From Balanoglossus misakiensis (taxonomy: Eukaryota; Hemichordata): 64,000 nt of DNA. Below the pieces are notes generated by a model. That model had not been told where the DNA came from, did not search any database, and saw nothing but the letters and a program-made list of their open reading frames with translations. Numbering within the stretch: the stretch's first letter is position 1; each line of letters begins with the position of its first letter. The DNA lies in NCBI GenBank assembly GCA_040954595.2, contig CM082589.2, positions 1,364,001-1,428,000 on the forward strand. Reading direction: 5' to 3'. Position numbers and translations under genes: made by a program. Positions 22,212-33,897 of this stretch are shown here, in pieces.

Positions 22212-25200
22212 ATGTACAAGTGGGTCGTCGGGAAGGATTCCACGATAGAGTTTGTCGGCGACCGCAAGAAAGGCGGAGAAAAGGACCCGAAATCGGGTAA
22301 GTGTGCGAAGCTATGGTTGTTACATAACAGCTTGGCTGAAGCGCGATGTAACATTCCGCTGTGCGCGAACGCGGTAGATTTTGTCATAATTTTCGCATTG
22401 AATGCCTACAAGATAGGGAAAATCACTAGCTTTGGAGTGGAGAATGCAACTTATCATTTATCGGTACGTATTTGCTTTTGTTTGGAAAAAGTGAAGCCGG
22501 TGGACTATTTTTTCAGAGAAAGCACAAACGATTGTTTGTTAGGTGACCTTAGATTGAACTCTTGTGGCCATGTCCTCCGCTGCATATAATTATATGAAAC
22601 AGTCAAGGACACAGGAGGTCACTCGACTGTCCTGGATTAGAATCGCGTTACGTAAACATTTTTCGCGCACGTTTATGATTTATTTCTTTTGTTTGTTGTG
22701 TTATGCAACTCGGAGTAAAGGTAGTCATAGCAATTGACTTATTATAGCGTGCTTTCCCAAAAGAAAGAGCTCAACACGTAAAACACCGCCCTAGTTTTAA
22801 CCATGACGTAATACAAAATGGGGCCGCCCCTTTTTGAATATAATGGACGTGTTGCGTATTTCGTGTAATAAACACAAGGCGCGTCAGAAATCATAGTGAA
22901 AGAAAAACCCAACAATATTTAAGAAAGCTTTGTTTAGTTTTTGAACCAAAAAAAGAATCACAAAAATACTTGTTCACAAGTTTTTTTTTTCAGATATTTT
23001 TGAATGTTAAAATTTGCATAAAAATATTAATACAAATATCATTCTGATGTTTTCTACTTCATTATGTTCATATAATAAATATAATATTTATATATTATAT
23101 TAACATTTTTCTACTCCCTATGATAAATGGATTTAATTATGATTATTTTTATACAATTAAAATAATTATTTTTAAGTATATTTAAGTATGGATAAGTGTA
23201 CCATACTACATTGTATATGGATCTATTGATCTACTTATAAAAATATAAAAGTGTGTCACAGTACCCTGTTGTGTGCACGCACGTACAATGTACATGTGTG
23301 TGTGGTTGAAGGTCAGTGCAATTTAACTGCCAAGGAGGAGGTCATTCCCGAAGGCTTTGATTCGACATACACAGTTGTTTTATATGTTCATTTTAATGAC
23401 AATATGAACAAATTTACCCAACTGCATGTGATTGTCCAATCTTTCAATCAGAATTGAGGCCAAGGTATCAAACTCAAAGTGAGAGACAACTTGCCTGGAT
23501 GTTACTTGTATTAAAGGCCTTGTTTGTCATGCTGCTATGTGTGTTCATTTCTGATATTGAACACTGGTCATCAGTTTTAAGAATATGTGTGACTTTTTGT
23601 TTACTTATTTTCCTAACCCTAACATCTTCACATGGTTTGTTGTATTTGTAGATAAGCCAGGAAATGAGAGTGATGGAAAGCCGTCAAGAGCTTCTCGACG
23701 GAAAGGTCGAAGACCTCCTTTGAAGACAGTCAAGATAGAACCACCATATCCTGATGAATCAGATTCAGAAATGGAGACCACGGAAGATGATTATGACACC
23801 ATGGAAGAAAGGGAAGAAATAACGGATGAGTGTGTTGGTCCGTTGGAAAGTACAGAGAAAAGCGGAGAGGAAGCTGAAACAGCAAGTTCAATGTCTATCA
23901 AGGAGGAACCGTTGACGGAAGACGAGGAGGCGTACGGTGTCATGCCAACGAGTGTAGCATCCTCTTATGACACAAACTCTGATATGAACTCTGTCGGCGG
24001 ATCTCAAGCAAGCACTGCTGATATGTCAGATAGTGCATGTGATCTGTCGACCGGTGGCACCCACCACAAGCAGCCACCGCCAGAGACTGCCAACAACATA
24101 GCCACTGTACCTCCAACCCTGCCAGTAGCAAACGGTCTCATGCCGACGTTAATTCAGACCGGGACGCCGATATTCGTTGCCGCAGTGCCCTCCATTGCAG
24201 CAACTGTGCAGGCGGTGGACGCCAATAATCCACTTAATCTGATCGCATCTACAGCAGCTCTCGCGCCCAAAGTGGCGGTTAATAACAAGGCTGAAAAGTC
24301 TAATGAACTCAGAAGCGACAGTGAGTATTGCGAGACAACACTTCCAGATTCCCCCCTTTTGACTTCTCGTCTACACTTCTTTCCTGGCACAGAAGGTCAC
24401 GTTGTGTCTGAACTGTGTATCAGTGATCACACGTTTTGTGGCTGCACAGCCTTGATCAGTGATAGATATACATGCACCACATGTCGAAAATGCCAGTGTT
24501 GTTTCATGGGTAGCTTGTGTTCTTTTTTTATAAAGCCCAATGAAGCCTAATCGTATTTCTGTTACATTTCATTTCAGGTCATAACACCATGTATTGCCCA
24601 TGGTCACTTCCGCTGCTATCTGTGCTTCATCAGGCGCTGCATTTTATGTTGGCTGCTACTGCAATCTGAGTCGATGTCTGCGTTGCTGTTTTTGCATGAT
24701 GTAGAAGCCTAACTTGCTTTGCTGTAAGATACATGTAGCTAACCTGTCTGACCTGCTTCATAAAGGATGCTTATTTGCTGCTTGAATACAGTCAAACCTG
24801 TGTTAGTGGCCATTTTGTTATAGTCAGTGTTCAATTAACATGAACATTAATCTGTTGCATCACACTACATTTATAACTAAATACAAGGATTGCATAAACT
24901 ATTTTTTCATGGTCTTTTTGTATACGTTTCTTAATAGTATCTTGTAGAAAATATTGTTTGATCCGTACACGTCATTTGATGGATATTATTTTTTTATTCC
25001 AGGACTTATTGCCTCGTCAAAAGCTGCGGCTATTGCCAATCGGAAGCGTGCAGACAAACAGGCAGTACCAGATCATCAGAAGGACGGGCGATACTTCGAG
25101 AGGAGACGGCGGAACAACCTCGCAGCCAAGAGGTCACGCGATGCACGAAGAGCTCGAGAAGAAGAAATGTCTGACAAAATCGCTCGTTTGGAGGCAGAAA

Positions 25201-25295
25201 ACGCGATTCTTCGAGCACAACTCAGCGTCATGAAAGAGAGAGCAGAAAGTCTCAGGAAAAACCTTGACGACAGCTCAAGTACACCGTCTTCATAA
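22212..25295 (+). CDS. PAR-like bZIP transcription factor
   Basis: Three exons (22212-22296, 23652-24320, 25003-25295), phase-1 joints, 348 residues. The middle exon encodes an acidic, Ser/Thr-rich, probably disordered activation region with two sumoylation-type motifs (VKIE at Lys56, IKEE at Lys112). The last exon holds the bZIP: KDGRYFERRRRNN, then LAAKRSRDARR at about 291-301, the basic-region signature shared by PAR factors (HLF, TEF, DBP), NFIL3 and CES-2. A zipper follows with heptad positions M307, L314, L321, M328, L335. It therefore probably binds TTAYRTAA-type sites as a dimer in the nucleus. The zipper differs from vertebrate PAR proteins and I see no clear PAR domain, so the exact subgroup is open. 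Confidence 0.85.
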
Positions 25296-27890
25296 AAATA
25301 TTATTACCGTTTGTGAATTCAAAATTTAGTATCACTGTCATCATCAGTATAGCACAATTTCACACTTATTACAACTGAGAAGTCACTTCTAGTTCATTCA
25401 TAGATATATGCATTCCACATTCCAATCATTTGTGTGTTGGTTGTCCACTTCAGACTAATTCATTTTTTTTGTCAGCAGTCTCTTCTTTTTCCCTGGGCAG
25501 CTTGGTGTGCATTTTGTTGAAGTACAGTCTGGATGTAACTCCCCACTGAGTCTAAGTCTTATCTGGTTAATCCTGATGTAGGCTACGCTGTGGTTTGACA
25601 GAACATTAAACTAGCAATTTGGAGTGTACAACTCATTAGTTTACAAACAGTCCCTCCCTGTGTGGAGAGACTGTGGTTTACAGTTCCTACCTTGTGAATC
25701 CCCAAATCTATACCATGTGCCTTCTTATCCAGTTTTAATCATTTCAGCCAGCCTTTGCTCTTAAATCACCTTAATTTTCTATAATTGTTATCCTTGTAGC
25801 TTGATAGTTTTGATAGCCAACATACAGACCACACACTAACAAACTTGAAATTAGGATTTGGTATCTCTTCAGCAAACTTCACGTCTTCTACAAATCAACT
25901 CAGCTTATGCCAGAACTTGTATCTGAACTCAGAAGCAATCTACCTCATGCAGACATTTTCAGGTAAAATTTGGCGGGAATTCTTCCAGTTCCTTGTTTTT
26001 AATACTAACCAAAGTCTTTGTGTTGTCAGGTAGACTGAGCTATAGCGTAGTCATCATTCTTGCAAGTCTCAAATGCATGCCGTCATATTTTTAAAACCAG
26101 AGCACAGCACAAATTCTTGAAATTGAGTTGGAATTATTTGATTCAGAAGTGACGCAGTTGCTAATCTATCATTTCACTGAAGTTCATGTGTGGCTTTATC
26201 AAGGTTGTTTTAGTTTATTCGGTACAAGGTCAAACAGTTTTGTTGTAGCTGTTGCGAGTTTTAGCACAAGTTGTCCATCAAGGGCTCAAGTTAGGGCTAA
26301 GATTTTTCAGTGCAATTCTGAGGTCTTCACAGACAGGAGGGAAGATGTTGATGTCATGGGGAAATCTGCAGCTTTCTTGGATTGAAAGTTATCTTGCCAG
26401 ATGAATTTGTCTTGCTACTTGGACATCCTCTTTGAGTATAGAAAGTACCTTTTTGGTCAGTTTATTTATTTTTAATTTTTGTTTCCAGGTGTCCAAAATT
26501 TGAAAGTACATTTGCTGGTTTTGACTGCCCAGAATGTAATCACACAGATTAACAAGTAACAACTTATTTGTGCCCAGTGACATATACATTGCTGAATGTA
26601 AGCTGATTTCAAAAATATAGAGTTCAGAAATATTTTATCCATGCAAGTAGTTTTGGGGACAATTTTACCTCAGTGAGAATGTATTTTTTTTTAGAATCTG
26701 CAGGTTGGAACAATCAGGCAAAATTTCATAACAGTTAATTACTTATATTTTCAGCTTTATACCCATGGCTAATAATAATTATTTGTCATTTAGCATATAA
26801 TATAATGTTGATTGATAAAGCTGATTCTGATTTATAGCAAATATTTTTTTTTCTTGACTCTGGAATTTAGCAAAGGGAGTAGAATTCTAGACATATCAGA
26901 ATTCTGTACATTTCTTGTGAATTGTGAATAATTATGGTAGTATCAATTTACAAGAAATAATCATGTAAATTAGAATAAGTTTTAATCCATGATAAGTCTA
27001 TTTTGTAGGAAGTAGAAGTGGATCTAAATAAGATAAGTGTTGTATCTTCTTCAACTCATACCGGGATACCTCTGCTGGGCTTTTTTCAGCACAATCATGA
27101 ACTTTGAACCGTGACCTGTGACCTTTCAAGCAAATGAATTCTTGTTCAGTATTTTGAAAACTGATCACGTTTTTCGATTTTGTCTTTTTTTTAAAAGAAA
27201 CAAGGTTATGTTACATGTTATCTTAGATCAGGTGTTGATTTTTGTAATGTAGTGGTAATAGTGTAATAGTTTTGATTGTACATCATCAGTGTAATAGTCA
27301 GTTTTATGAAAAGTTGTTCTTTTAATGTTTATTCTAGAAAAGTGAGCTTTTTGGGCTTGTACAGCTGCAGAAACCAACACTAGGGTTGTCTCAATATGAC
27401 AATGTTGTCTACCAACAACACCACTCCAAAATACATTTCTTTTTCGTTGCATCAGACAAGTTAGTCCAGAAATTTATGCTGCAAATTGCTTAATATAATA
27501 TTAAATATTTTTTACCCATTATGGGCCATACTGTTGCTAAATTACTTAGGTGTTCTATCAGTAGTACATACCGGTATACCTTACTTGCCTTGGCGAGTGA
27601 ATCATGAGCTACCTGCTACAACCATTTAAGTAATTGAGACTGTTGGCTATTATACTTACAAGGGTGAGACAATGCCTGAGATGTAGGGCTGAATATACTT
27701 GCTGTATAATCAAGTAAGTTGGTCAGACTTTCTATGACAATAGTTTAGTTGCCAACTTTCCCTGGTACAGTACTTGATATAGTTGTCCAAATTATCCGCT
27801 GCAATGCTGCATTTTCTCTCAGTACTATTTATATATTTTTCTCTTTCTTTTTGAAGCCAGAAACCTAGTTATTCATATAAGGCATTTCAA

Positions 27891-27896
27891 AATAAA
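27891..27896 (+). terminator. Poly(A) signal AATAAA, bZIP gene
   Basis: Canonical hexamer at the end of the AT-rich 3' UTR, just before the convergent gene. Confidence 0.5.
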
Positions 27897-27953
27897 TGTT
27901 TGAAAAAATAAGATTGTTTCAGTGTATTGTCTCGTATTTATATAAATGCAAAC

Positions 27954-27959
27954 TTTATT
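27954..27959 (-). terminator. Poly(A) signal for the minus-strand unknown gene
   Basis: TTTATT on the plus strand reads AATAAA on the minus strand, only about 35 bases past the stop codon, giving a very short 3' UTR. Confidence 0.55.
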
Positions 27960-27992
27960 TGGAATGTGTTTTATCAATACAGCAAAAATTGT

Positions 27993-28802
27993 CTATGTGA
28001 AGTCCGACTCCAGAGTTTGTGATTTTCTGAGACTAGAGCCCGAAAAATCAACATCAGCTTCTGTGGAATCGTCTTGTGAATTTGGACAGTGTTCGTATTC
28101 TGCGTCTTGTGATGATTTGGTGGCCTGGGCTGTTGGTCTTTGACTTGAAGTCTCATCGCCCGTTCTTGGCATCGATTTTAGAGGTGGTAGGTTCCTTCTA
28201 GCTTGACATTTTTGGTATGTGTCACCATCTTGTTGACTTTTCTCTGAATTTTGATGCTTTGTGTCATTACTACTACGTGATCTGCTATACCCAGAATTCC
28301 CGTTTTCTTCCTCTTCGCTTGCACTTTCTTTTCTTGCAAGATTCTCATCACTGCCATTTTGTAATTTCAGAATAAGTCTCAACACCCCAGTAAACCACTG
28401 AGGAACCTCCTCCGCCAGCAATAGGCGTTTTTCGTGCTGTCGAATAGCTTCTAAATTTTCTCGAAATCGTCTGATGACCAGATGTGTAAGTCCTGGTTTA
28501 ATCTGTTCGCATAGAGCTTCGATTCCAGTGGATTTTGTGTACATAACCACGGCCTCCGTCTTTTCTGATAATAATTTTTCGAGCATTGGCAGCGAGATTT
28601 CTTTTTCAAAATCTTTCATAGATGTCTGTTTTTCCTGAAGCAGCATTTCCAACTCACTCCGTACATGTCGTCGGATCTGCATCTCAATCTCCCTTAGCAA
28701 CACGTGGACGTGTGAATGTTTCTTCATCAGATGCCTTTTGACATCGTTGCCATGATCCTTTGGATCAAGTCCCTGGCCTTTCAGAAACGCAGTGCTGTTC
28801 AT
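27993..28802 (-). CDS. Unrecognised intronless gene, helical N-terminus and disordered tail
   Basis: A single uninterrupted frame of 269 residues (begins MNSTAFLKGQGLDPKDHG). Residues about 25-150 are rich in charged and leucine residues and look alpha-helical or coiled coil (HVHVLLREIEMQIRRHVRSE; RRFRENLEAIRQHEKRLLLA; PQWFTGVLRLILKL). From about 155 on the protein is polar and acidic, with EEEE, Ser/Arg and Gln-rich stretches, probably disordered. I recognise no family. Length, composition bias, a close poly(A) signal and a good start support a real gene. It is convergent with the bZIP gene and divergent from TPMT. The lack of introns among intron-rich neighbours could mean retroposition or simply a single-exon gene. 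Confidence 0.75.
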   Translation of the reverse strand: MNSTAFLKGQGLDPKDHGNDVKRHLMKKHSHVHVLLREIEMQIRRHVRSELEMLLQEKQTSMKDFEKEISLPMLEKLLSEKTEAVVMYTKSTGIEALCEQIKPGLTHLVIRRFRENLEAIRQHEKRLLLAEEVPQWFTGVLRLILKLQNGSDENLARKESASEEEENGNSGYSRSRSSNDTKHQNSEKSQQDGDTYQKCQARRNLPPLKSMPRTGDETSSQRPTAQATKSSQDAEYEHCPNSQDDSTEADVDFSGSSLRKSQTLESDFT

Positions 28803-30101
28803 TTTTACATAAATTCTTCAGACTTAAAAAATCAAGCACAATTTCTGATGGCGACCAAAAAGCATATGCTTCGTAATTTATTCATTGATCGTATTCGAAA
28901 GTTCGATATCGCGTGTTCTTTTGCGTCTTCGCGTTGATTGCGGATGTTGTGCTGCGTTCAGCCCTTTCGAAGCGAGTACTTCTAAAAGTAAAATAAAACT
29001 GAATTTGTCACAAACGGTACGTTGATCTGGTACGAAACTATATAATTTTTGATCACCCTTTACTTTTTGCTGAACCTAAATTAATTTAGGCATAATCTGA
29101 CCATAATCCTGTCAACTGGAGATGGTTTTGGACACTGTAAAAAATTTTTAATGACTTTCCGATATTCATGTATTCATGACCTTTCACAGGTCCCTATGCA
29201 TGAATGACTACTAAAATACATGAAAGCGCGTTGGAAAATAAACAACATTTCCTGGAGGGACGATGTTCTCAGTAAGCCAGGTGAGAATACGCTGCATTTT
29301 AATGTTAAACAGAAGTGTAACCACTAAGCGTAAGAAGCGAGAACGTTCACTTTCAGAATATTGGCTATGAATTGACCCGGAAGTAGATCTCGCAATTTCC
29401 GGTCTTCAGGTTGTGAACGTAAAGGACGTCTCTTGCGGTGCTCAAGGTCACCTAAGGTCACACGGTAACCCACGGCCACTCTAAAGTTATCAGATTAAAA
29501 TTGTAATCATGATAATAAGAGTGCTGCGATCTGACTGAGTACTGTTGACGTAAAGGATTGTCTCTGCTGCTGATCTGGGTCAGTCAGCTGCAGGCGTTAT
29601 TTCAGGTATGGAAATCGTGATGGCATTTTATTTTTAAACAGAAATTGTTAACAGGTTGCTAAAATTGGAATACGAAAACGTCGTGGCTCGCATGACCTAA
29701 TAATTTTAAGAATAGTGGATCAACCCCCAAGTCCTGGCCAGCCATGCTTCATAATTATATTATTTTCAGTTTCACTTTTCAGTCTGTCATCATGGCCTTG
29801 GGATTTCTAGCAGGCGTTACAAACAAGTCCCGGTGTTACCTCTTTGCCCAAATTAATAGCTATGGTTTTATTGGTTTCGACCATTTTGGCCGCTTCTGAC
29901 CGAAATACGTGTTGATAATCAGAACACTCCAACAGTGACCTCAATAACTATTTGCTCTGCTCACGTACACAGTCCCTAACTGTGGGCGTGTGAAAACAAC
30001 ATAACTTAAAAGTTTGTCGCATGAGGGCGCACATAAAAGAATTCGTAGGTATTACACAGTATGTGATTTCTTTCCTATTTTCTTTCAGCTTGACGTCGAA
30101 A
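28803..30101. other. Divergent promoter region between the unknown gene and TPMT
   Basis: No coding exon seen. The TPMT coding exon begins with an acceptor at 30087-30088, so a non-coding first exon must lie upstream; TTTCAG|GTATGG at 29605 is a possible donor. Minus-strand transcription for the unknown gene should start near 28850-28980. Confidence 0.5.
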
Positions 30102-31747
30102 ATGGCTGAAAATAATAAAGTTGGAGATGTATTTCCAAGACAAGAAGAAGATCAGCTGACAGTGGAATCGTGGGATGAGAGATGGCACCAGGGAAGGACA
30201 GGATTTCATAGAGACTATGTGGATAGGTACATGTATATACTGTAATTTTAACTCATACTTAAAGAGTTGCAAGGTTTGGAGAACTATAATTTTTCCGCAT
30301 ATCTTACCTTTGCAGTGTCCTGAAAAGACACATGGATTTGTTAACTTCTGGAAGAAAAGGGATTCGGATATTCCTTCCAATGTGTGGGAAGACATTGGAT
30401 ATGAAATGGTGAGCATGAATTCTTGAAACTCAGATTATTTCTCAAAACATGACAAAAATGCATAGGACATTTAAAATGTGTCTTTTATTTTTTGAGATGA
30501 CAGAATTATTCTTATAAATTTAGGTTAGCTGATCTTGGATACACTGTCATTGGAGTTGAATATTCCGAACTGGCCATCAAGACTTTCTCTGAAGAACAAA
30601 ATGTAGAGTTCACACAACAGTCAGTTGATGGGATAAAAAATTGTACACTTTACAAGGTGAGTGGGCTTATCTACATATTTTAGTGTGAAATTCCTGTATG
30701 TCTGAATCAAAGTTAAGTCCATAACCAAATTTTTGGTCTAATAATTTTATTCACAGAGTAAAGATGAAAAGATTCAAATCTATCAATGTGATTTCTATGA
30801 TTTTTCAAGGTAAGTTATGATATTAACCAAACCAAATGTGAATTGAAATTATTGCTGTGTTTGCTTAAATATTTTCTTAGCATGTTTGGAAAAGCTGCTT
30901 TTGCTAAAGGACCCTATAAACCGCTTGATGAACATAAATTAACGAAAATTATTTGTGTTGATTTTAGTGAAATCATTGGACAAGTGGATGCAATATGGGA
31001 CAGAGGAGCGTTTTCAGCCATTATGTACAAATATAGACAAAAGTATAATTCATTTTTGTTGCAACATTTAATAAATAATCATTGTATTTCTCATTTATCA
31101 TAATTAATGCTTTGGTTTTGATGGATCTTGCCACCTTTCCAAATTGATAGGTATATTTTTTTTATTAACACAGATATGTTGATGTCATAGTGTCACTCAT
31201 GAAAGCAGACACAAAGTATATCTTGATTACTGTTTTATATGACACATCAATTATGACAGGTTGGTTTTCACTCTTTTATACATCTGTTGTTTTAAAATTT
31301 GATATCAACATCAAGCACTTTACAGATACATAGAAACACACTTTAATCAACTTAATTATCATGCATAATTAAAAGGTCATAGGTGACAATGACATACGCA
31401 TCTTTGATTGGACAATTATATCTTTGCAGCACCGCCCTATTGTATTCCAGTAGAGGAAGTACAATATACATTTGGTAAGTAATTGTGAAGTTCTGGGAAA
31501 TGAAATGAAAAGCACTTGGTTGCCAGCGTAATTACTTCTGTAATTTTAAAGGCACCAGATTATTGGCTAAGATAGCTGTTCACATTTATCTGGTAGCTAA
31601 AAATGAGTATGTTATTTGTTTGTAGGTGACAAATGCACTGTGACGAAGATAGCAGAGTATGAGGAGGATAGAGAAATTTGGAAGAAAAAAGGACACAAAT
31701 ATTTTACAAATATTGTTCAGCTTTTAACTCTTAAAATATCACAATGA
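30102..31747 (+). CDS. TPMT: Thiopurine S-methyltransferase family enzyme
   Basis: Eight coding exons (30102-30226, 30316-30408, 30524-30656, 30757-30809, 30881-31042, 31174-31259, 31430-31474, 31626-31747) join in phase to 272 residues. Class I SAM-dependent methyltransferase that methylates sulfur in small aromatic or heterocyclic thiols. Hallmarks are WDERWHQGRTGFH near the N-terminus, the SAM-binding loop RIFLPMCGKTLDMKWLADLG, GVEYSELAI, the post-strand DFYDFS, and IWDRGAF. About 25 residues are inserted between DFYDFS and the IWDRG motif compared with the mammalian enzyme. The exon 30881 donor (AA|GTATAA) is non-standard but keeps the frame and yields the expected RQKYVD. Key binding residues appear intact. 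Native substrate unknown. Confidence 0.92.
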
Positions 31748-33177
31748 ATCTCATTTATCTATGATCTGAACCTTTCTCTGTATTTTCATTGAGTTCTGTC
31801 ATCATAATTATGTGTTTCATTATTTTTATAAACAATAAAATAACATTTTACATTGGGAGTGGGCATAAAAGTAATCAAAAGACAAAAAGCGGAAGTCAAT
31901 AAAATTATATTTTTAATGCACAATAAAAGTCTGTACATGTTTTTTTTTATACAGAGTTCAATTCTTGAATGATTGCAAAACACGAGTACATTATTCAGCT
32001 TACAACACGTAGCATTATGACAACGTCTGTGATCTTAGTATGCTAAACAACTTGTCGATCACATCAACCAATCACAAGCTTCAGAAAATGCACCTGGTGA
32101 ATCAGATGATCGGTGAGGTGCCACGTGGCCACGTTTCCATCATTCGGAACCCAATCTTCGATGTACAAACACCACGACTGAAAGTAGTGACGAGAACGAC
32201 CTGTTCATTGCCAGAGCAATTTCCGACATCCAACTGGAAGTGAAAGTCATGACTGTGACGATATGGACTGGATTTTCCAAGATTTTGGCAGCCTCATTGC
32301 GATAACACCCAAAAACGATGGATCGTGGAAAGTGACTTGACGAAAATCGAGGGTGACTTTCTCCTGGCTTGCAGCCCCTGCGCACATGCATACTCTTCTG
32401 TAAGTAACAGTTTTCTGTCGTTTTTCTTGAAAAAAGTAAATTTAAAGTCATTCCTTTTGACTAGGAGTTATCGATTGTACGTCAGCAAGGTAGGCCAACT
32501 TCAAGGAAATTCTGCTCGTTCAATAAAAACGAAACTTTTAGGCGAAACCGTGCGTGAGGAGGAATGATGAAACCCGATCTGGATATTGCACTGGCGCAGT
32601 GCAAAATCTCAGCGGACAAAATGCAGACCAGTAGCACAAAATGTCCCAAGAGAACAAAGGTTCTGGGCAGGTGTTGTGTTGTAACCACGGTGAAAAGAGT
32701 CTCACTACAGGTTCATGCTAATCTCCGTCGATGTAAGGCGGCTCCAACTTTGGCTTATTTTGTTTGCCGAAACTCCCTTTGGCTGTCAAAGTCCAAAATT
32801 CAATCTCCCGGGAAGAATACTTGTACTTTCTTTGTTTGTCCGAAACCGTGGTTGTGCGATTCGGTGAAAAAATACAAAAGACACCTGAAAGAATCGATAT
32901 GGGACATTGTCTTGTAATCAGTCCAAGGCCAAATAACAGTCCCTCTATTCGAATCGTCGTTCTGGAGCTGGTGCTTACAAGTGGACGGGGCAAATTACTA
33001 AATGGTTGCCTGACAGACTTCATAGCCCCGTCAGGTATCCATGACAACACCATGCAACCGTAAAGAAGCGCATTTGTAGAGCATTAACGTCGGATTTTAC
33101 GGGAGACCCGAGAATGTTTAGTATAATCCATTAGAAGCCCCTGGAAACTCAGCAAGGAACGTTAAAGAGGGTTTAAA
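31748..33177. other. TPMT 3' UTR and intergenic region
   Basis: After the TPMT poly(A) signal the DNA from about 32000 to 33100 becomes richer in GC and has several overlapping open frames on both strands (up to 117 codons at 32564-32917). None shows a domain, coiled coil or splice pattern, and I cannot support a gene. The end should contain the promoter of the CFAP97D-like gene. Confidence 0.45.
31834..31839 (+). terminator. Poly(A) signal AATAAA, TPMT
   Basis: Canonical hexamer about 90 bases after the stop codon, in very AT-rich sequence. Confidence 0.65.
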
Positions 33178-33897
33178 ATGCTTCAACACCATCGAGAACT
33201 CAGAAGTCTTACGAGGCGAAGCGAGGAGAGAGCTCTCCGCATTCACCGTCGGAAAGTAGAGAGCGCCAACACAGTTGTAGATACGCATTGGCAATCAGCA
33301 ATGTTCAGACAGCATTATTATGGGAAGAAGAATATCAACAGAGATCAAAGGGCACTTGAGATGCATAGAAGAAAGGTCGAGAACGCCCATGCTTCTATTG
33401 ACAACAAGATGGCTGCTTACGAAGCGATCAAGCGACGGAAATTGAAGAAACTGCAACTAGACCAGGACAGATTGGCGCAGAGAGAAAAAGATCGACTTGC
33501 GAGGATCAGATCCACTCTGGATAACAAAACGCCGACAAGTTATTCGTATATGAGGCCGAATAAAGGCAAGACGAATCACGATAGAGCGACGCGTATACAA
33601 GAAGAAAACAGGCAACTTCTCAAGAGATTGCTGCGAATCGATGAAGGAAGAGCTCGGCTAGACAATCATCCGACATCCTACAAACAACACGAAACTCCGT
33701 ACCAGAAAAACAAGATGAGGGAATCTGAAAAAATCGACAGAGAAAACCACGAACTGTCGCGGCGACTTGAAGATCAGAGATCTTTCTATGACCACAGGAG
33801 GACGCTTAATGATTATAAACAACATTTACGAAGAGTGAATGAATTGTCGAAGTTTCCAATGTGGAATAGCAGTGGGAATGAGTGGAAAAATTACTAG
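33178..33897 (+). CDS. CFAP97D/hemingway-family protein
   Basis: A single exon of 239 residues starting at an ATG in good context (AAAATGC). The highly basic, helical sequence resembles CFAP97 domain-containing proteins (hemingway, KIAA1430, CFAP97D1/D2), which act in axonemes of cilia and sperm flagella. The family-like features are HRRKVESANTVVDT, KKLQLDQDRLAQRE, IQEENRQLLKRLLRI and IDRENHELSRRL. The HRRKVE-type motif occurs twice (residues about 22-35 and 61-74), so the N-terminal unit is duplicated. Intronless, unlike most neighbours. The family assignment rests on motif resemblance recalled from family members, not an alignment. Confidence 0.75.
   Translation: MLQHHRELRSLTRRSEERALRIHRRKVESANTVVDTHWQSAMFRQHYYGKKNINRDQRALEMHRRKVENAHASIDNKMAAYEAIKRRKLKKLQLDQDRLAQREKDRLARIRSTLDNKTPTSYSYMRPNKGKTNHDRATRIQEENRQLLKRLLRIDEGRARLDNHPTSYKQHETPYQKNKMRESEKIDRENHELSRRLEDQRSFYDHRRTLNDYKQHLRRVNELSKFPMWNSSGNEWKNY

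Larger units (their letters stand above)
25296..27992 (+). other. Long bZIP 3' UTR
   Basis: AT-rich, no convincing open frame. The best-placed signal is AATAAA at 27891-27896, giving a 3' UTR of about 2.6 kb that ends some 80 bases from the stop codon of the convergent minus-strand gene. Earlier unusual signals cannot be excluded. Confidence 0.5.

Noticed and set aside
24321-24550. Continuation of the bZIP middle exon frame to a stop at 24550
   Set aside because: A GTGAGT donor at 24321 and the phase match to the bZIP exon make this intron; an unspliced, bZIP-less form is possible but unsupported.
32040-33063. Cluster of overlapping open frames on both strands between TPMT and the CFAP97D-like gene
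   Set aside because: Frames shadow one another in GC-richer DNA, none resembles a family or has consistent exon structure.
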